Origin: BACL21 sp038141525
Lineage (GTDB): Bacteria; Bacteroidota; Bacteroidia; Flavobacteriales; Flavobacteriaceae
Assembly (NCBI GenBank): GCA_038141525.1
Contig: JAYQIF010000001.1
Span: forward strand, 244,117-308,116
DNA: 64,000 nt
Reading direction: 5' to 3'
Position numbers and translations under genes: made by a program. Within the stretch, counting starts at the first letter, position 1, and the number at the start of each line of letters is the position of its first letter. The notes below the pieces were generated by a model. That model did not search any database. It was given only the letters and a program-made list of their open reading frames with translations, and was not told where the DNA came from. Below, in pieces: positions 1 through 9,214 of this stretch.

Positions 1-1
1 C

Positions 2-589
2 AAACACGTGCAAAATTTATGTAATGGACATGGACAAGTGACGGGGCATATGGTGAATCTCAGCACAACATTTGATCAACTCAAACATGCTGTAATTCAA
101 CAGCAAGATCATCCGAGAAATGAATTGAGTCTGGCTAATGCGCGTGCTAGATTGCGTATGACTACACTTTACTACTATGCCGGTATTCACCAATATTTGG
201 TCGCTGGAACAGGAAATAAAGTAGAAGACTTCGGTGTTGGCTTTTACACCAAATATGGCGATGGTGGCGTTGATTTGAGTCCGATTGCAGACCTGCTTAA
301 AAGTGAGGTTTATGCCGTGGGGCGTTACCTGGGCGTTAGTCGAGATATTTTGGAGGCAGCACCTACGGATGGACTTTACCACGACAGCAAAACCGATGAA
401 CAACAGTTGGGGGCCACTTACGACGAATTAGAGTGGGCCATGACACAAGATAAAGAGACAGGCCTCAATACAGTGAATCTCAGCCCTCGTCAAGAAGAAG
501 TATTGTCCATATATCAAAAACTCAATCGCACCAATCAACACAAAATGAACCCCATTCCAGTGTGCATTATTCCCGAAAACCTTCGTTAA
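2..589 (+). CDS. nadE: NH3-dependent NAD+ synthetase, C-terminal part
   Basis: Adenylates deamido-NAD+ and amidates it to NAD+, the last step of NAD synthesis in the cytoplasm. The frame is open to the window edge, so the 5' end, including the ATP-pyrophosphatase SGGxDS motif, is missing; 195 residues remain. Recognisable family blocks are NARARLRM, the VAGTGNK segment (ATP/NAD site), KYGDGGVDLSP, and the C-terminal QHKMNPIP segment that resembles the KRRPP region of other NadE proteins. A GTG at position 8 is an internal codon, not the start. A 5' partial, but the identity is secure. Confidence 0.93.
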   Translation, partial: KHVQNLCNGHGQVTGHMVNLSTTFDQLKHAVIQQQDHPRNELSLANARARLRMTTLYYYAGIHQYLVAGTGNKVEDFGVGFYTKYGDGGVDLSPIADLLKSEVYAVGRYLGVSRDILEAAPTDGLYHDSKTDEQQLGATYDELEWAMTQDKETGLNTVNLSPRQEEVLSIYQKLNRTNQHKMNPIPVCIIPENLR

Positions 590-670
590 TTCCTTGAAAA
601 TTAGTGTCGTTCATCGATAATTTGAGCATTACAAATCCGAAAACGGGCGTTTTTATTACATTTGAATTTG

Positions 671-1312
671 ATGGAGCCTACCAAACGACTCATTATTGCC
701 GATCATCATCCCATCATTCGTAAAGGAATTTCCTGTCTTCTGCGCAAGAGTGATGAATTCGAAATTGTCGGTAAAGCACAAAATATGGAGGAACTCAATT
801 CTGTTTTAGAACAGAGCCGGGCCGATATTCTCATTATGGAGCTTGAGTTGCCGCAACTCAATGGAGTCAGCACACTGCGCTACATCAAAAAAGAATATCC
901 AAAATTACGCATCCTTATTTTCTCCCATCTTGCTGAAGAAATCTATGCCCTGAGGTGTATCAAAACTGGGGCGGCTGGTTATTTATCAAAATCGGCCTCA
1001 ACAAAAGTACTTTTTGAAGCGCTGCAGCGATTGGCCAAAGGCGGTATTTACCTCAATGAAGAACTCAATGCTTCCTTCAGTCAAAGAAGTGTTGGTGAAA
1101 GTAGTGCCATAAATCGTTACAAAAAACTCTCGACCAGAGAAATTGAAGTATTAAACATGCTTTCTTCAGGCAAACGCAACAAGGATATTGCTGAGGCCCT
1201 AGATATCAATGAAAAAACAGTGAGCACCTACAAAACGCGTTTACTCACAAAATTAAAGGTCGATAATATCGCAGACCTGATCAATCAATCGCGCCTGTTT
1301 CGATTGGGCTAA
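671..1312 (+). CDS. NarL/FixJ-type response regulator with atypical receiver
   Basis: 213 residues: receiver domain (about 6-125) and LuxR-type HTH (about 145-205, LSTREIEVLNML ... NEKTVSTYKTRLLTKL). The ATG at 671 is preferred over a TTG at 662. The receiver keeps Asp11, Ser85 and Lys107, but the phospho-acceptor position is Glu57 (GAG, 839-841) in IMELELP where Asp is expected, and the second acidic-pocket residue is His12. This suggests regulation without ordinary Asp phosphorylation, or a permanently active form; that is inference. It lies 72 bp after nadE and is convergent with dnaG. No histidine kinase is adjacent. The target genes cannot be told from the sequence. Confidence 0.85.
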   Translation: MEPTKRLIIADHHPIIRKGISCLLRKSDEFEIVGKAQNMEELNSVLEQSRADILIMELELPQLNGVSTLRYIKKEYPKLRILIFSHLAEEIYALRCIKTGAAGYLSKSASTKVLFEALQRLAKGGIYLNEELNASFSQRSVGESSAINRYKKLSTREIEVLNMLSSGKRNKDIAEALDINEKTVSTYKTRLLTKLKVDNIADLINQSRLFRLG

Positions 1313-1330
1313 TTTTTGTCATCGTTACAC

Positions 1331-3292
1331 TCAAAGTACCCTATTGAGCTTCTCTGAAAGCACTTTCTTGAGTCCGATATAATCTGTAACGGATTGCAAG
1401 GTTTCCTCAGCGTTCTCACTAGAATCTTGGTCCTTGAACTCGGTGCTTAACTCATCGATTTTTTTGGTGACCAAATAACGTCGTAAATTCAAAATAGTTT
1501 CAGACACGACTTGGGCTACCCCTTCCCTTTTATTTTTAACGAAAATCAACTTACGGTCCCATTGATGCAATTGATGTTTTTCTTCATCCATCAAAATATG
1601 GGTCACGCGCTCAGAAAGTTCATGAGGTAAATTTTGAAGGAAGCCATCAATCTTGAATGCAGAATTTTGATGATACGCCTCAATAATTCGGTAAAATAGC
1701 TCTTGAAATTCCGGATCAGCAAACTCAATCTCATCTTCCTGTAAGTCTAAATAAATTTTCTGATACACTAGAGTAGATTGAAGGACAGACTTATATTGCA
1801 CGGCGCCTTGTTCGTCGGTTTCCATCAAGGTCTCTTTGAACGCTTCCTCAATACCACCATAAAGCAGCAGTAATTCGATGATTTTGCGCTCCAAGCTATG
1901 CTGAACATCGACTTTAGGCTTGGTTTCAAGCGTCTGAATAACATCTAATTTTGGCGTACTGACCACGGCGGTTTTCTGAGCCTCATTTCGGTTTTTTCTC
2001 AGGATTTGGGCAAGCGTGCTGAACAACACCTCTTGACTGATATCCATGATCCGGGCACATTCTTTGAGGTACACCTCCTGTTTGATATGGTCCGGTATTT
2101 TGGCGATACTTTGAACCATATCTCGTACCGTCTCAGATTTTTTAATGGGATCATTAGCCGCTTCTTTGGCCAACAAAGACGCTTTAAAATTGATAAAGTC
2201 CGTAGTATTGGTATTCAAATAGTCTTGAAGTGCGTCCAGTGAATTGTTGCGCGCAAAACTATCGGGATCTTCGCCTTGGGGAAAAGTACAAATACGCACA
2301 TTCATTCCCTGTTCGAGAATGAGGTCTACCCCACGGAGCGAGGCACGGATTCCGGCGTCATCTCCATCAAAAAGTAAGGTCATATTTTTAGTCAAACGAT
2401 TGACCAACCTTATTTGCTCGGGGGTCAAGGCAGTCCCACTCGAAGCAACTACATTAGTGAGGCCTCTTTGATGCATCTGAATCACATCGGTATAACCTTC
2501 CACCAAATAACAATTATCCTCTTTAGCAATACCCTGCTTGGCGAAGTTTATGCCATAGAGAATTTTACTTTTGTGGTAGACCTCACTCTCTGGTGAATTC
2601 AGATATTTTGCTAGTTTCTTGTCCGCAGAGAGTGTTCGCCCTCCAAAACCCAAGACTCTGCCACTCATGCTGTGAATTGGAAAGATCACACGGGAACGAA
2701 AACGATCGAACTTTCGCTCGCCTTTAACAATAGTGAGTCCCGTCTCCTGAAGAAAACTCATTTGATACCCCTGTTTGAGGGCCTCACTGGTGAAGCCGTC
2801 CCAGCGATCGTCATTGTATCCTAATTGGAATTTTTCGATTGTTTCTGGAGTAAAACCGCGCTCCTTAAAATAAGTCAATCCTACCGCCTTACCTTGCTGG
2901 GTCTGGGTCAGGGTCTCTTTGAAGTAATCACGAGCAAATTCATTGACTAAATAAAGGGATTCGCGTTTGTCGGCCTCCGCCTTCTGCTCAGAGGTCATCT
3001 CTGTTTCCTCAACTTCAATATTGTACTTTTTGGCCAAGTATTTAATGGCCTCAGGGTAGGTAAAATGCTCGTGCTCCATCAAAAAAGCTACAGCATTTCC
3101 TCCTTTACCACTACTGAAATCCTTCCAAATCTGTTTGACGGGCGACACCATAAAACTCGGCGTGCGCTCGTCAGTAAATGGACTCAGGCCCTTATAGTTG
3201 GTACCCGACTTTTTGAGTTGTACAAAATCACCAATGACCTCCTCAACACGAGCAGTCTCAAATACTTGATCAATGGTTGTTCTTGAAATCAT
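1331..3292 (-). CDS. dnaG: DNA primase
   Basis: Makes RNA primers at the replication fork. 653 residues in the family order: N-terminal zinc-ribbon fold (1-100), TOPRIM catalytic core (EGYTDVIQMHQ and LLFDGDDAG, about 255-330), and a C-terminal helicase-interaction region. The four zinc ligands expected at spacing 3-18-3 are Ser37, Thr40, Asp58 and Ser61 (GLSPFTDERTPSF ... KDFSSGKGG), so the ribbon fold appears to be kept without its metal site. From memory this also occurs in other flavobacterial primases. The gene is otherwise intact. Confidence 0.95.
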   Translation of the reverse strand: MISRTTIDQVFETARVEEVIGDFVQLKKSGTNYKGLSPFTDERTPSFMVSPVKQIWKDFSSGKGGNAVAFLMEHEHFTYPEAIKYLAKKYNIEVEETEMTSEQKAEADKRESLYLVNEFARDYFKETLTQTQQGKAVGLTYFKERGFTPETIEKFQLGYNDDRWDGFTSEALKQGYQMSFLQETGLTIVKGERKFDRFRSRVIFPIHSMSGRVLGFGGRTLSADKKLAKYLNSPESEVYHKSKILYGINFAKQGIAKEDNCYLVEGYTDVIQMHQRGLTNVVASSGTALTPEQIRLVNRLTKNMTLLFDGDDAGIRASLRGVDLILEQGMNVRICTFPQGEDPDSFARNNSLDALQDYLNTNTTDFINFKASLLAKEAANDPIKKSETVRDMVQSIAKIPDHIKQEVYLKECARIMDISQEVLFSTLAQILRKNRNEAQKTAVVSTPKLDVIQTLETKPKVDVQHSLERKIIELLLLYGGIEEAFKETLMETDEQGAVQYKSVLQSTLVYQKIYLDLQEDEIEFADPEFQELFYRIIEAYHQNSAFKIDGFLQNLPHELSERVTHILMDEEKHQLHQWDRKLIFVKNKREGVAQVVSETILNLRRYLVTKKIDELSTEFKDQDSSENAEETLQSVTDYIGLKKVLSEKLNRVL

Positions 3293-3420
3293 GGTTCGTT
3301 ATTCTGGTCGAAATACTGCACTAAATTTAATACAATTAAGTGAACTCTTGACCACCCCTCTACCCTGAATGCTGAATCGAAAAGTGGAAAAAATCCGTCT
3401 CGGCTACAAACAATAACCAC

Positions 3421-4398
3421 CTACTTCTTTCGCTCAATAACATAGTCAATCATCAAGGTCAATGACGATTTTATAGGACTCTCTGGATAAGTGTCTAAAA
3501 TGGCCATAGCCTGGCCTTGATAGTGCTTCATTTTGTCTACCGCGTAGGTCAATCCACCGAGCGACTTCACCTTAGCGATAACCTCTTTTACCCTTTTTTT
3601 ATCCCGGTTGTGATTTTTTATCGAGTTCATGAGCCAACGGCGCTCCTGCGTGTTGGCCTTATTCAGCGCATGAATTAGGGGCATGGTCAATTTGCGTTCT
3701 TTTATATCAATACCTAATGGTTTACCAACCTGTTCATTTCCGTAATCGAATAAATCATCTTTAATCTGAAAAGCCATTCCTAAAGCTTCTCCAAAGGCCC
3801 ACATGCGTTGGACTTCTTCTTCAGAGGCATGTACACTGCGTGCGCCAATAGCACAGCAGGAAGCAATCAAGGTCGCCGTCTTTTGTTTGATTATCTCGAG
3901 ATATACTTCTTCGGTTATATCCAGGCGACGAGCCTTTTCTATTTGCAACAATTCACCCTCACTCATGGAGCGCACCGCAACTGAAATAATCTTGAGCAAA
4001 TCAAAATCATCATGATCAATACAAAGCAATAATCCCTTGGACAGCAGATAATCCCCTACCAGTACTGCGATTTTATTTTTCCAGAGGGCGTTAATTGAGA
4101 AAAATCCACGACGCTGATTGCTGTCATCAACGACATCGTCATGAACTAGAGTGGCCGTGTGTATCAATTCGATAACCGAAGCGCCTCTGTAGGTACGTTG
4201 TTCTACCCCTTGATCACTGCATAATTTTGCCACCAAAAAAACAAACATCGGTCGCATTTGCTTGCCTTTTCGATTCACAACAAAATGAGTGATACGATTC
4301 AACAGAGCCACGTGAGAAGACATCGAATCGTAAAACTTTTTTTCAAAAAGTTCCATCTCTGCCTCAATCGGGGCTTTTATTTGGGCCGTAATTTTCAT
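3421..4398 (-). CDS. trans-polyprenyl diphosphate synthase
   Basis: Elongates allylic diphosphates with isopentenyl diphosphate, most likely for the menaquinone side chain. 325 residues, normal for long-chain synthases. The two aspartate-rich metal/diphosphate motifs are present: HDDVVDDS (about 90) and KDDLFDYG (about 215), with GKQMRP near the N-terminus (substrate-binding Lys/Arg). It is helical throughout with no signal peptide. It lies 22 bp ahead of the phosphatase-superfamily gene's stop, on the same strand. Product chain length (C35-C40) cannot be read from sequence by eye. Confidence 0.9.
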   Translation of the reverse strand: MKITAQIKAPIEAEMELFEKKFYDSMSSHVALLNRITHFVVNRKGKQMRPMFVFLVAKLCSDQGVEQRTYRGASVIELIHTATLVHDDVVDDSNQRRGFFSINALWKNKIAVLVGDYLLSKGLLLCIDHDDFDLLKIISVAVRSMSEGELLQIEKARRLDITEEVYLEIIKQKTATLIASCCAIGARSVHASEEEVQRMWAFGEALGMAFQIKDDLFDYGNEQVGKPLGIDIKERKLTMPLIHALNKANTQERRWLMNSIKNHNRDKKRVKEVIAKVKSLGGLTYAVDKMKHYQGQAMAILDTYPESPIKSSLTLMIDYVIERKK

Positions 4399-4423
4399 AT
4401 GATCTGATGGCTCTTGGCTGAAA

Positions 4424-6958
4424 TCATTTATCTTGATTTTTATTTCGATACAGCTGAGGATCCACGACAGAGGACATGGCTTTTATGTCTAGAGGTTTTC
4501 CGATAAATTTTGCGACCTGCTTTGCGACTTGTTCTGGATGCTCAATCACCTCCCTGTGATTGATGTATAGAATCTCTACTCCTGGTTCAATTTTTTGCCA
4601 TCCGGTTACGGACTTCAACAAGCGCTGAAATTGATTGTACAAATGCACGGGAAAGTCCTCAGAATTCTTACCCAACATCTTTTGCTGAGATTGAACCACC
4701 TCGTGAAGATCACGATTCATAAATATCACTTTGTATCGGTACTGATTGTCCAAATATTTGAGTAATGGGGCCACTACTTTAACGCCCATATTGAGGGCCT
4801 TTTCAAGCCAAGAATTATCCTTATATAGCGCTTTTACTGGTTCGTATTCATAGTACCCCTTTGGATTCGAAATGTCGGCCTCGCGCAATTCATCTTGTAA
4901 AATAGCAACACCACCGCGATCGAGCATCTGCATCATCATGGAAGTTCCTGAGCGTGGCAAACCGGATACCACCACAATCTGATTTTCATAATATCTATGC
5001 GTTGCTTTATCTTCGAGCGTATACTGGATGTCTTTTTTTTCTTTTAAGTTCTCCAGTGATTGCTCGGCTTTGTGAAATTCTTTAGGCTTGAGCTTTGCCG
5101 CCATTTCATAAGCGATTTCGGCATTGTCAAGATCCCCCAATTGTTCCAGAGCCTGGCCCAGCAGCAAATGCCCCTTGGGGAAAAACTTAACCAGCTCAAC
5201 ACTTGTCAAGGCATATTCTGCCGCCTCTTCAAACTGGTCTGTTTGCAACAGGACCTCCGCCATTGCCGCGTGATATGTCGGGATTTGAGATTCTTTCTCA
5301 ATGGCTTTTTCAAACGCCTCAATGGCCCGCTGAAAATCACCGAGTTCATAATGTAATAAACCATAGCGATACCACACAGGTCCCGTTTGGTCTTTTTCAA
5401 GTAGATGCTCAATAATTGCCAGTGCCTCCCTGGGACGACCCATTTCAGAAAGTATCTGAGCCTCGGTCAAATCTAGATTGTACGAAACTTCAGTGTCAGA
5501 GTTTTTAACCGCCTCCAGGTGCATCAACGCCGATTCAAAATCCTTTTCTTTGATAGCGATACTGATCAAGTCCATCAAAAAAGGGGCATAGTCCTTTGCC
5601 TTTGGTTCCTCCAGTAATTCCAATAGGATTGCTTTGGCAGTACTCAAATCCTTTTTACCCAGATGAACCCGGGCTAAATTATGTTTGAGATCAATGCGCG
5701 TATTGCGGATGGCCACTTCAAATTTTTCGTCTAGGCGCTCCACATAACCCAATTCGACCAGCTGCTCCATAGTTTGAGCATCGGACAAGACATCGGTCTG
5801 CTCCTTTTTATCGATCTCTGCAAAATCTCCTGGCATATCATCCCAACTATCGATATACTGGACTTCACCTGGTTCTTTGAATAGGTCTAAATTGACCTTA
5901 CCGTCCATATCGCGTCCTACTGGAAGGCCGTGATGATGCAATATTGTTGGACCGATATCGATGAGTCCAAGTCCATAGATTTTCTCGTTTTCTTTAATGT
6001 TCGGTCCGCAAGCCACAAACATTCCAAATTGTCTGTGCTCTAATGAGGGCGCTGCTTGAACTTTGGGCATATTCAAAATCCGCTTGTCACCAGATTCAAA
6101 GCCATGGTCTGACATGACAATCACCGTCGTGTCCTTATCGATCAACTTTAGCGTGCGTTCGAGCATCATGTCTTGAAAAATGTATGCCCCAGTTACAGCG
6201 TCCTTAAAAAGCTCGTAATTCTTTGGATCAACTCCAGGATGCTTTGGAGGATGATACTTCATAAAACTATGACAGAAATGATCAATCATATCATGGTAGA
6301 CAGCCATAAAATCCCACTCCGAAGTACGCAATAATCGGGTCGCCGCATTGTGTAATGAACTATTCTCAGAAACTATCTTACCAATGGCATGCAGCCCTTT
6401 GTGTTTTTCTTGATCTACTTTATGCGCCTGTGGCACAAAAGGATATAAATGTGCCTGTGTAATTTCAAAGGGAAACATCCGAAGCGGCGCAAATTCCTCA
6501 ACCATCTCCCACGGATGCACTGATCTTGGACTCACTGGGGTTTGAACCCTGGGGTCCATATGTGTTTTTTGAAAACGATCAGAAACAATACAGCCGTTGA
6601 TGGGTTCTACCGGAAAGCTCGGCCACCATCCGACCCAATTGGATTTGAGCCCTTGATTGTGAAAAATATTCCAAAGGGCACGAGTTTTGCGTGACAAAGT
6701 CGTTACTGGGCGCACAGACTGACCATCTTGTGTGACCTCAATAAATCCTAAAATCCCATGCTTGTCTGGCGTTTTTCCCGTGGCCACAGAGGTCCAAAGC
6801 ATCGGAGAATAGGGCGGGGTCATGGTACTGATGTTCCCATGAGTACCTCTTTTGATCATCGAGGCCAAAGCAGGCATCTTTCCTTGGGCAATTAATGGCC
6901 AAATGATATCCCAATCGGCGGCATCCCAACCGATGAGCAGCAATTTATTTTTTTTCAT
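4424..6958 (-). CDS. AlkP-superfamily phosphodiesterase/TPR/sulfotransferase fusion
   Basis: 844 residues from the ATG at 6958; a TTG at 7012 is possible, but homology begins at MKKNKLLLIGWDAADWD. Residues 1-390 are a type I phosphodiesterase/nucleotide pyrophosphatase-like domain: metal-ligand Asp12, TPPYSPMLWTSVATG with Ser51 at the nucleophile position, PDKHG, YHDMIDHFCHSF, and MSDHGFESGD. Residues about 400-645 hold TPR-like helical pairs (e.g. WYRYGLLHYELGDFQRAIEAF). From about 655 a sulfotransferase/P-loop fold starts with VVVSGLPRSGTSMM, the PAPS 5'-phosphosulfate loop type. There is no signal peptide or membrane segment, so it is probably cytoplasmic. The start overlaps the end of the 54-codon gene upstream. 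The substrate is unknown; hydrolysis coupled to sulfation or sulfate transfer on lipids or glycans is only a guess. Confidence 0.8.
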   Translation of the reverse strand: MKKNKLLLIGWDAADWDIIWPLIAQGKMPALASMIKRGTHGNISTMTPPYSPMLWTSVATGKTPDKHGILGFIEVTQDGQSVRPVTTLSRKTRALWNIFHNQGLKSNWVGWWPSFPVEPINGCIVSDRFQKTHMDPRVQTPVSPRSVHPWEMVEEFAPLRMFPFEITQAHLYPFVPQAHKVDQEKHKGLHAIGKIVSENSSLHNAATRLLRTSEWDFMAVYHDMIDHFCHSFMKYHPPKHPGVDPKNYELFKDAVTGAYIFQDMMLERTLKLIDKDTTVIVMSDHGFESGDKRILNMPKVQAAPSLEHRQFGMFVACGPNIKENEKIYGLGLIDIGPTILHHHGLPVGRDMDGKVNLDLFKEPGEVQYIDSWDDMPGDFAEIDKKEQTDVLSDAQTMEQLVELGYVERLDEKFEVAIRNTRIDLKHNLARVHLGKKDLSTAKAILLELLEEPKAKDYAPFLMDLISIAIKEKDFESALMHLEAVKNSDTEVSYNLDLTEAQILSEMGRPREALAIIEHLLEKDQTGPVWYRYGLLHYELGDFQRAIEAFEKAIEKESQIPTYHAAMAEVLLQTDQFEEAAEYALTSVELVKFFPKGHLLLGQALEQLGDLDNAEIAYEMAAKLKPKEFHKAEQSLENLKEKKDIQYTLEDKATHRYYENQIVVVSGLPRSGTSMMMQMLDRGGVAILQDELREADISNPKGYYEYEPVKALYKDNSWLEKALNMGVKVVAPLLKYLDNQYRYKVIFMNRDLHEVVQSQQKMLGKNSEDFPVHLYNQFQRLLKSVTGWQKIEPGVEILYINHREVIEHPEQVAKQVAKFIGKPLDIKAMSSVVDPQLYRNKNQDK

Positions 6959-7109
6959 TGGCGATATTCTTGTTGTTGCGCAAATGACCTTTGGCTTTAC
7001 GCCAAGCCTCAAACCCTATATCTCCAAGGGCCAACAAGCCCAATGAACCCTCTACGGGTATATTGTCTGGGTCAAAACGCTCCCGCTGAGCTTCGCTATT
7101 TTTGACCAT
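6945..7109 (-). CDS. small 54-residue protein of unknown function
   Basis: A short frame (ATG at 7109, TAA at 6947-6945) whose last four codons overlap the ATG of the phosphatase/sulfotransferase gene, so the two are probably translationally coupled. The product is charged, with a central VEGSLGLLALGDIGFEAWRK segment and no signal peptide or clear membrane helix. The clean frame through the upstream region and the overlap are the evidence that it is real. I do not recognise the family. The pairing suggests a partner or regulator of the large enzyme. Confidence 0.6.
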   Translation of the reverse strand: MVKNSEAQRERFDPDNIPVEGSLGLLALGDIGFEAWRKAKGHLRNNKNIANEKK

Positions 7110-7251
7110 ATTTTTTTGTGTTTTATTTATAAATAATCAATGAATAAATCAAATTTATGGATGTTTATTTAAGCAAACCAATCTTAAATCCTTATATTTA
7201 CGACAAGTAGCAAAGCTGCAAAAGAAAAGTTTTAATTCCAATTTTTAGTTT

Positions 7252-8075
7252 ATGAAAAAAATTACTTCACAAAAATTATCAAAAAGACTGGCTCAATATG
7301 GAGCGATGTCTGCTGCGGTAATGGCTGGTGCCGATGCCAATGGTCAGGTGGTCTACACCGATGTTGACCCAGACGTTACTCTACAAGTTGGTGATTTATT
7401 CTCCTTAGATTTTGAGGGAGACACCTTTGAAGATTTATCGATCAACAATCCTGATGGCCTAGCTGGTGGAAACGCTGCTATTGTATTCCCAAGTTCGGGT
7501 GGTGCATTAGCTGGATTTACCTCTGGCGGATATGAATATCCGTTACTTATGGCTCAAGGAGATGTTATTGATGCGGCAACTGGATTCACAACAACTGGAG
7601 TGCGTGGTGACCTAAACTACTATGGTTGTGCCTACTCAAACAGCCAGTGGTGTGGAGATGTTACAGACGGATATCTTGGTGTGCGTTTTATCAGTTTAAC
7701 ATCAGGAACTACGCATTACGGATGGGTTCGTTTGGACACAGACGTAAATGGAGATAACCTAATGACGGTAAAAGACTACGCATTCGAAGCCACTCCTGAT
7801 ACAGCAATCGAAGCTGGAGATCAAGGATCTCTTGGGGTGACTGATAGTGCGTTTGGTGCCTTCCAGTACCACGCAGTGATAACGCGCTTCACTTGAGCTC
7901 AGCTACTATGATGGATCAAGTTGTATTGCACAATGTTGTTGGTCAAGAAGTAGCCCGTCAGCAAATTAATGCGACATCAGCTACTGTTTCTATGGATCGT
8001 CTAAGCGCTGGTGTTTACATCGCTACGATCTCTGCTGAAGGACAGACTAAGTCTATCAAAATTAGCAAGCGTTAA
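7252..8075 (+). CDS. secreted T9SS-sorted protein (frame broken near 7877)
   Basis: Starts MKKITSQKLSKRLAQYGAMS, a signal-like N-terminus followed by an extracellular beta-rich domain (DVDPDVTL, FSLDFEGD, HYGWVRLDTDVNGD). The first frame stops at 7896 after FQYHAVITRFT. The next frame supplies DNALHLSSATMM and then a typical type A T9SS tail (VVLHNVVGQEVARQQ ... MDRLSAGVYIATISAEG ... KISKR). One extra G in GTGAT (7876-7879) would join them as AVDNALHLSS, giving 274 residues. Function unknown; exported and surface-attached or released by T9SS. A strong bidirectional terminator follows. Confidence 0.75.
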
Positions 8076-8110
8076 TCTAGCGTACGGTTTAAAGTTTAAT
8101 ACCGAAAAAA

Positions 8111-8138
8111 GGGAGCTTCTAACGAAGCTCCCTTTTTT
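8111..8138. terminator. bidirectional rho-independent terminator
   Basis: Nine-base perfect stem GGGAGCTTC/GAAGCTCCC (8111-8119, 8124-8132) with loop TAAC, T6 on the plus side and A6 on the other. It serves both the T9SS protein gene and the convergent rlmN. Confidence 0.9.
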
Positions 8139-8157
8139 ATTGCTTTTTTTATGCGCT

Positions 8158-9198
8158 TTAATGCTTATTGGCCAACTGTCCGCAAGCGGCATCGATGTCA
8201 TTTCCGCGACTGCGGCGCACTGTTACAGGAATATGCGCTTTTTCTAAGGCCTGAGTATAAGCTTCTATTCGATGAGGTGCGGCTTGTTTAAAAGACCCCT
8301 CATCGATGGCGTTATATTCAATAATATTGACCTTACACGGCACCTTATTACAGAATTGAACCAAAGCCTGAATATCTAAATCGGTGTCGTTAAACCCATC
8401 CCATACTATATATTCAAAAGTGACGCGCCTTTTGGTTTTTTCATACCAATAAATCAGTGCCTCTAAAACATCATCGAGCACAAAACGCTCGGCAAAAGGC
8501 ATGATTGTTTGGCGTTTTTCTTGAATTGCAGAATGTAACGACAGGGCCAAATGAAACTTCACATGGTCATCTGCGAGTTTTTTCATCATTTTGGGTACCC
8601 CAGAGGTGGACAAGGTTATGCGTTTGGGCGACATGCCTAAGCCTTCGTCCCCGGTTATTTTTTCTATGGCCAAAAGAACATTGTTGTAGTTCATCAGTGG
8701 CTCGCCCATCCCCATAAAAACAATATTAGACAGGGGACGATCGTGATAAAGCAGACTCTCTCTGTGAATAGCCATAACCTGGTCATAAATTTCATCAGGA
8801 TTGAGATTGCGCATACGCTTCAACCTTGCTGTAGCACAAAAAGTACAATCCAAACTGCAACCAACTTGTGATGACACACAAGCCGTTGTTCTCGATTTAG
8901 TGGGAATGAGTACCGACTCCACGATCAAATCATCATGCAAGCGCACCGCATTTTTAATGGTCCCATCACTACTGCGTTGCATATGATCAACGCTGATATG
9001 ATTGATGACAAAGTGTTCCCGAAGTAAATCTCTTGTTTGTAACGAGAGATTCGTCATTTGTTCAAAGGTATGGGCCCCTTTTTGCCAAAGCCATTGATAG
9101 ACCTGATTGGCCCGAAATGCTTGATCGCCACGCTGGGTAAAAAATAAGCGCAATTCCTCTAGGCTGAGTCGCCTGATGTCTTTTTTTGAGTGAGCCAT
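8158..9198 (-). CDS. rlmN: 23S rRNA/tRNA adenine C2-methyltransferase
   Basis: Radical SAM enzyme that methylates A2503 of 23S rRNA and A37 of some tRNAs. 346 residues from ATG 9198 (a GTG at 9204 is less likely). The cluster motif CSLDCTFCATA follows SSQVG. Other family blocks are NIVFMGMGEPLMNYNN, ITLSTSGV, HLALSLHSA and the C-terminal VRRSRGNDIDAACGQLA, whose Cys is the second methyl-carrier cysteine. It has its own TAnnTTTG element and lies between two T9SS protein genes. Intact. Confidence 0.95.
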   Translation of the reverse strand: MAHSKKDIRRLSLEELRLFFTQRGDQAFRANQVYQWLWQKGAHTFEQMTNLSLQTRDLLREHFVINHISVDHMQRSSDGTIKNAVRLHDDLIVESVLIPTKSRTTACVSSQVGCSLDCTFCATARLKRMRNLNPDEIYDQVMAIHRESLLYHDRPLSNIVFMGMGEPLMNYNNVLLAIEKITGDEGLGMSPKRITLSTSGVPKMMKKLADDHVKFHLALSLHSAIQEKRQTIMPFAERFVLDDVLEALIYWYEKTKRRVTFEYIVWDGFNDTDLDIQALVQFCNKVPCKVNIIEYNAIDEGSFKQAAPHRIEAYTQALEKAHIPVTVRRSRGNDIDAACGQLANKH

Positions 9199-9206
9199 AG
9201 CCACGA

Positions 9207-9214
9207 CAAAAGTA
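9207..9214 (-). promoter_or_regulatory. -7 element TACTTTTG for rlmN
   Basis: Exact match to the Bacteroidota TAnnTTTG consensus, ending 8 bases before the rlmN ATG, which implies a very short or absent 5' leader. It sits inside an imperfect 25-base palindrome (ACGAC-T-AAAGT, centre TGT, ACTTT-T-GTCGT). No clear -33 TTG was found. Confidence 0.5.

Noticed and set aside
17..403. Long antisense frame opposite nadE
   Set aside because: Shadow of the conserved nadE reading frame; no recognisable domain.
657..664. TACATTTG match just before the response regulator start
   Set aside because: Would place transcription start at or after the ATG at 671 and has no -33 partner.
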